A stretch of DNA of 64,000 bases, taken from the NCBI GenBank assembly GCA_964593705.1, contig CAZQIV010000018.1:1-64000 (forward strand). The letters are read 5' to 3'. Shown piece by piece: positions 32,201-38,200 of this stretch. The DNA is from SABY01 sp964593705 (GTDB taxonomy: Bacteria > Bacteroidota > Bacteroidia > Bacteroidales > 4484-276). Below the pieces are notes generated by a model, which ran no database searches, was not told the DNA's origin, and saw only the letters and a program-made list of their open reading frames with translations. Position 1 is the first letter of the stretch. Each line of letters begins with the position of its first letter. The position numbers and the translations under genes were made by a program.

Positions 32201-35200
32201 CACTGAATCCTCCTCCAGGTAATCCCGAAAAACCAGTTGCATTATTTTCGGATAAATTATTCCCGATGCTACAAATAAAAGTAGAAGGATCCCAATGTGT
32301 TTGGGCTGCCAGGGCTTTTGCAATGTAACTTGAATTTTCATCGCACCGATAGTCAGGCACGTTGCTAACATAATCTGTAAGTGTGATCCACTCAGCATCA
32401 GTTGGAAGGAACCATCCTGCTGGGCAAATACCCTGCCTGCCTGAAGTAGTGTCGTATTGCATCATTTCGTTCCACTGATACAGGCCACCATAAACATTGC
32501 AATTGTCTTCCTCGTTATCGTAACAATATTTTTCGATTGTACCGTTGTTAGTCTGCTCTTCCGAACCAATTAATTTTGTTCCCACATTCAGGTTTTCAGC
32601 CATCCAGCACTGCTCACCAATTTGTCTGGTGGTATAAATGTGGTTATCACGTACATCAACGAAGGAATTATTACAGGCGAAAGCGACGGTTGAAGTTGTA
32701 AATTCAAGCTGCGTACTGTAAGCAGTTCCCACGCTGCTGGTGGCATAGGCCCTAATATAATAAGTTTGACCGGGTGCAAGCCCTGTAATGCTGGCTTCAA
32801 AAGTTCCGGTGCCTGAGCCATTGTTAGTATGTGTATTTGATATGCCAGGAAGGGGCTCTGTACCCACACAAAAACCACGTGCAGTAACTTCCATTCCGCC
32901 ACTGAGGCTATCCTTTCCGGACAAAGATGCACTTACATCCGTAAAGTTGCTAACTGGTGTTATGCTAACTGTTGGCAAATCCCCCATTACACAGCGTACC
33001 GAGAAACCATAATCCTTCTCGGGGTGGCCAAGGTAAAACTTTTCGCCATTGTAGTTCATAAAACGGCGCCATGCAAGAAGATCGCCATCCTGTGTCGATG
33101 ACCACCAAATTCCAAAGGTTTTCAAGTCATAAAAATTTCCATTGGTATGGCGGCGTCCACCGGGTAATGCTGTAAAGCCGGTGGTATTGTTTAACAATGT
33201 ATCGTTGCCAATTGCACAGGTAATATCACTTGGGCTCCATTTTGTAGAATCTGCCAGGGCTTTGGCAATAAAGTTTGGAGTATTGTTACATTTATAATCC
33301 TGGTTTATCTTTACAGAATCTATTAATGCTGTCCATTCGGCTTTGGTGGGCAAATGCCATCCATCAGGGCAAATTCCCTGCTCACCTTCAAGTGCAGTGT
33401 ATTGCATCATTTCGTTCCATTGGTAAAGGCCACCATACGCATCGCACTTGTCTTCTTCATCATCGTAGCAGTATTTTTCGATGATACCATTTTCCAATTG
33501 GTCTTGAGATCCGTCTATTTGTTCTCCGTAATTAAGGTTTGCAGCCATCAAGCATTTGTTGCCCAGATGAAGTGTAGGGTAAACCCGGCCATCCCTGCTA
33601 TCAGTTAATGAATCGCCGCAGGCAAAGGATGTAGAAAAGCTTCGCTCATCACCATAGGCCGTCCCATGGGTATTTGTGGCATAAGCCCTCACATAGTATG
33701 TAGTATTCTTGCTAAGTCCGGTAATGGTGTCATTAAATCCACCTATCCCGGAGCCAGATCTGACCGTATCGTTTTCGATGGTGGGATTTGGTGAATTGCT
33801 CCAGCACAGGCCGTGTTCGGTAACCGGCCTTCCACCGTCCTTACTTATATTGCCACCCGAAATGGCTGTGGTATGGGAGATTTTGCTTACAGCCTTGGTG
33901 CTAAGGATTGGGAGCTTTACTTTAAGGCACCGCACTGAGAAACCATATAAAACATTGTCAACTTTTCGAATTACTTCAGCTGACTCGGACTTGAGGCCAC
34001 GCTGCCAGGCCGTGGAGGAATTGTTCCTGTTAGATGACCAGAAATGAGCCACAGCTTTTAATCCCGATAGCGCTCCTCCAGTGATATCGCGATAACCGCT
34101 TCCCAAAGCAGCAAATCCGTTTGTGCCGTTTCCAGCATTTGGATTGTTCCAGTGAGCGACACCACTTTCTTTTAAAAAGTCTCCGGCTGTGCCACGCAAG
34201 CCAACGAACAAACAATCAATGTCTTCATCATAATGCTGTTCTAACGCACACCAGTCGGCATCGGCAGGGAGAAACCACCCATCGGGGCAAATACCCTGCC
34301 TGCCTGATGTGGTGTCGTATTGCATCATTTCGTACCATTGGTAGAGGCCTCCATATTCTTTGCACTTGGCGTCGTCATTATCGTAACAGTATTTTTGGAT
34401 TGTATCGTTATTGGTTTGATTTTGAGCTCCATTTATTTTTACTCCCACATTCAAATTATCGGCCATCCAGCACTGCTCACCAATTTCTATGGTATTGTAA
34501 ATCTGAAGTGTATCGGAACGATAATCACCGATCCGGTTGCCACAGAAGGCGTATTTTATTTCCCATTGAGCCCCGTATGCTGTACCTTTTTCCTCGGTGA
34601 TGGCATAGGTTCTTACATAATAGCGGGCCAAGGGATTAAGCCCATCAACATTAACTACAAATACATTGTCCTCTCCATCATCAATAATTTTGCGATTGGT
34701 GATGGTGGGATTTGGGGCTAAGCTTATGCATACTCCACGTTCAGTAATAGTAATATCCACTTCAATGTTGGGATTGGTTTCGCCCATAACTTTGGCCGAG
34801 TCGGGTGTAATATTAAATACCTGCTTTGTTTTTACAATAGGTAGTGCTGTTCTTACACAGCGCACAGACAAGCCTTCACTCCGACCAATACCAAATTCAT
34901 TAGCCAAAACATTAATTCCATCGCAAGATAGGCCTCGGTATCTGGCTAGCTCATCATCATTTTTTGTTGAAGTCCACCACCAGGTATTCTTATAAAGTTC
35001 ACCATAAGAAGCGGGGTAATTATTAAAGGCTCGGATACCCATACCTGCCGGTAAAGCCGTAAATCCAGTTGCATTGTTTTTTGTTAAATCATGGCCGGGT
35101 ACACAAGAATCATATTCAGAAGGTTCCCAATGTTCGTTAGCTGCCAAGGCTCTGGCAATGCCACCAATTCCATAATTGCCGCACAGATATTCCTCCTTGT

Positions 35201-38200
35201 TGCCAATAAAATCGGTAAATGTTGTCCACTCTTCATTAGAGGGTATATGCCAACCAACGGGGCAAATGCCCTGCGCACCTTCTGTTTCGTTATATTCCAT
35301 CATTTCGTCCCATTGGTAAAGGCCTCCGTAATAAATACAATTATTTTCATTATCATTATAGCAATATTTTTCAAAAATATCATTATCTGTTTGGTCCTCA
35401 TCAGAACTCTGATCTCTAAATTCACCATGCAAAAGATTTTCGGTCATCCAGCATTGTGTGCCATATGTTGCAGTTGAGTATACAATATGATCTCGAGGGT
35501 CCATAAATTCAGTGCCACAATCAAAAAGATAGCCGTTAATAAAAGAGTTTGTTTCAAACACCTTCTGGCTGCCATAAACGGTGCCAATTTCATTGGTGGC
35601 ATAGGCTCTTACATAATATTTTACCCCTGGGGTGAGCCCTTCAATATTGCTTGTAAATGCACCTATTCCTTCAGAGTTAATGGTTTTCATGTCGCTTGTA
35701 TTGGGGTTTTGGGTTTTGTTCCAACATACGCCACGGGCAGTAACCTGCAGGCCACCATTGTTGCCTACAATACCGCCTGTAAGAGCAGAGGAATCAGTTA
35801 CATTGCTTACAGATGTGGTGATAATACTGGGGAGAGCTCCCCTTATGCAACGCACACTGAATGCATTCCACCTGCTGGCGGTGTAACGGTTCACCTTGTT
35901 TCTAGCTGTGGCAATGTGGCGTCTCCATGGCGTAGTTTCATTAAAGCTGGTAGATGACCACCAGTAACAGCTATCTCCAAGTCCCTCGAAGGTAATGTAT
36001 TCCTGGCGTTTGCCCGCCATAAGACCATCAAAACCAGAATTTCCGCTTGGCTTTAGCTTTGCACCGGCAACTACGCCTCTCCAACCTGTTGCATCGCATA
36101 AAACACTATTGGGTTCAGGTTCAACTGCATTTTCCAATGTACACCATTCTGCGTCAGTAGGCAGGTGCCATCCCGGAGGGCATATACCCTGTGCTGCTTC
36201 AAAAGTTTCGTATTGCATCACTTCGTTCCATTGGTAAAGGCCTCCAAAGGTGTCGCAGTTGTCTTCATCGTTGTTGTAGCAATATTTTTCAATTGCATCA
36301 TCGTCAGTTTGATCATTCCAACTATCCATTTTTGTTCCCACATTCAGGTTTTCAGCCATCCAACATTGTTCACCTATTTTTACAGTGGCATATTCTATTG
36401 GTTCCTCCCCTCGGGCATCAATTAAGACTTCATTGCAATCAAAAGTGGTAAAAAACTCAAGCTGTTCCCCATAAGCTGTACCATCGTTATTGGTGGCGAA
36501 GGCTCTAACATAATAGAGCATCCCCGGATTAAGATTATCTATGGAAATGGAATAGTCGCCAAGTTCATTTCCTGCAATGCTCATATTTCCCGGGCTGTCG
36601 ATTGTAGGATTTTTCTCCAGGCTGTAACAGACGCCTCGTGTTGTAATATCAGTTCCACCAGCATCGCTTACATTGCAATTGCAGGTGGCGGAGTTTTTAT
36701 CGACATCGCTTACCGATCGTGTGGTTACGGTGGGCAAATGCCCCCGAATACAACGCACGGACAGGCCATAAGACTTTTGGTAAACATCGGAAAGTAAAGA
36801 TGCTGAAGTATGTAAAAGGTATCGGCGCCGGGCCCTTGTATATTCCGTCTGTGTTGATGACCACCACTTGCCAAGGGTTAAGCCATCGAAGAAAGAGCCA
36901 TTGTTGTGGCGACTCCCGGCGGGTAATGCCGCAAAACCTGTGGCGTTGTTCTGACTTAAATCATTACCAACTGCACATGATTCAGTTGACTCCTCCCAGG
37001 CAAGCGTGTCTGCCAGGGCTTTGGCAATAGCATTTGAATCAGTACTACACAAATAATTTGGATTACTTTTTACAGATTCCTGTAAAGTAAGCCATTCAAC
37101 ATCCGATGGCAGGTGCCAACCCGGTGGGCAAATTCCCTGTCCACCTTCGTTCTCCTCATATTTCATCATTTCGTCCCACTGGTATAGGCCACCATAGACA
37201 GCACAACTGTCTTCCTCATTATCATAGCAGTATTTTTCGATCACATCATTTTCAGACATGTTTTCCGAAGAATAAACCCTTACCCCATAGTTCAGGTTTT
37301 CGGCCATCCAGCATTGCTTGCCAATCCTTACCATCGAATATTCCTGGCCGCCCTCACGGGTATCGGTAAACAAACCCTCGCACGACTCGAGGACTGCAGT
37401 AAACTCCACTTCGTTACCATAGGTCGTTCCCTGGCTACTTGTAGCCCAGGCCCTCACATAATAAGTCTGACCCTCGTCTAAGCCGCTTATTGTGCTTGAA
37501 AAACTACCTAATCCACTGCCATTAGTTGTTTCAATGGTATTTGAGCCACCTTTTGTAGGCTTAGGTGTCTTGCTTAAAACAATGCCCTTTTCGGTAATTG
37601 GGTATCCGTTGTCCTCCAATACAGCACCACCGCATACTGCGCTTGATGTAGTTATATTTACAGCATTGTTGGTAGTTACAGTTCGCGGAGTTTCCCGGAG
37701 GCAGCGTACTGCAAGTCCATCATTTTTATTTCGGAGTGGTCGCGCCATCGTTTTAAAACCATTATTAAGGGAACGCCCCCATGCGCCAGCAGCATCATAA
37801 TTTGTACAAGTCCATAAGACACCATAGGAGTTCAAATACACAAACGAACCATCTATATCGCGTCGGCCACTCGGCAAGGCTGTAAAGCCGCTACTGTCGG
37901 TAGCTCCATAGTTAGGGCTATTCCAGTGGGCAGTTCCGGTTTCTTTCAGTTGTCCACCGGCATCAGTCCCAGACCAACCGGTAGAGGAGCAATCTACTGT
38001 AGGATCGAGGAATGTTGTCAAGATGCACCAATCGGCATCAGTGGGCAAGCGCCAGCCCTCGGGGCAAATGCCCTGCAGGCCTTCTTTGGCTTGGAATTGC
38101 ATCATTTCGTCCCATTGGTAGAGGCCACCGTAAGTATCGCAATTTGCAGGGTCATTGTCATAGCAATATTTTTCATTGGTTTGGTTATCAGTTTGGGCAT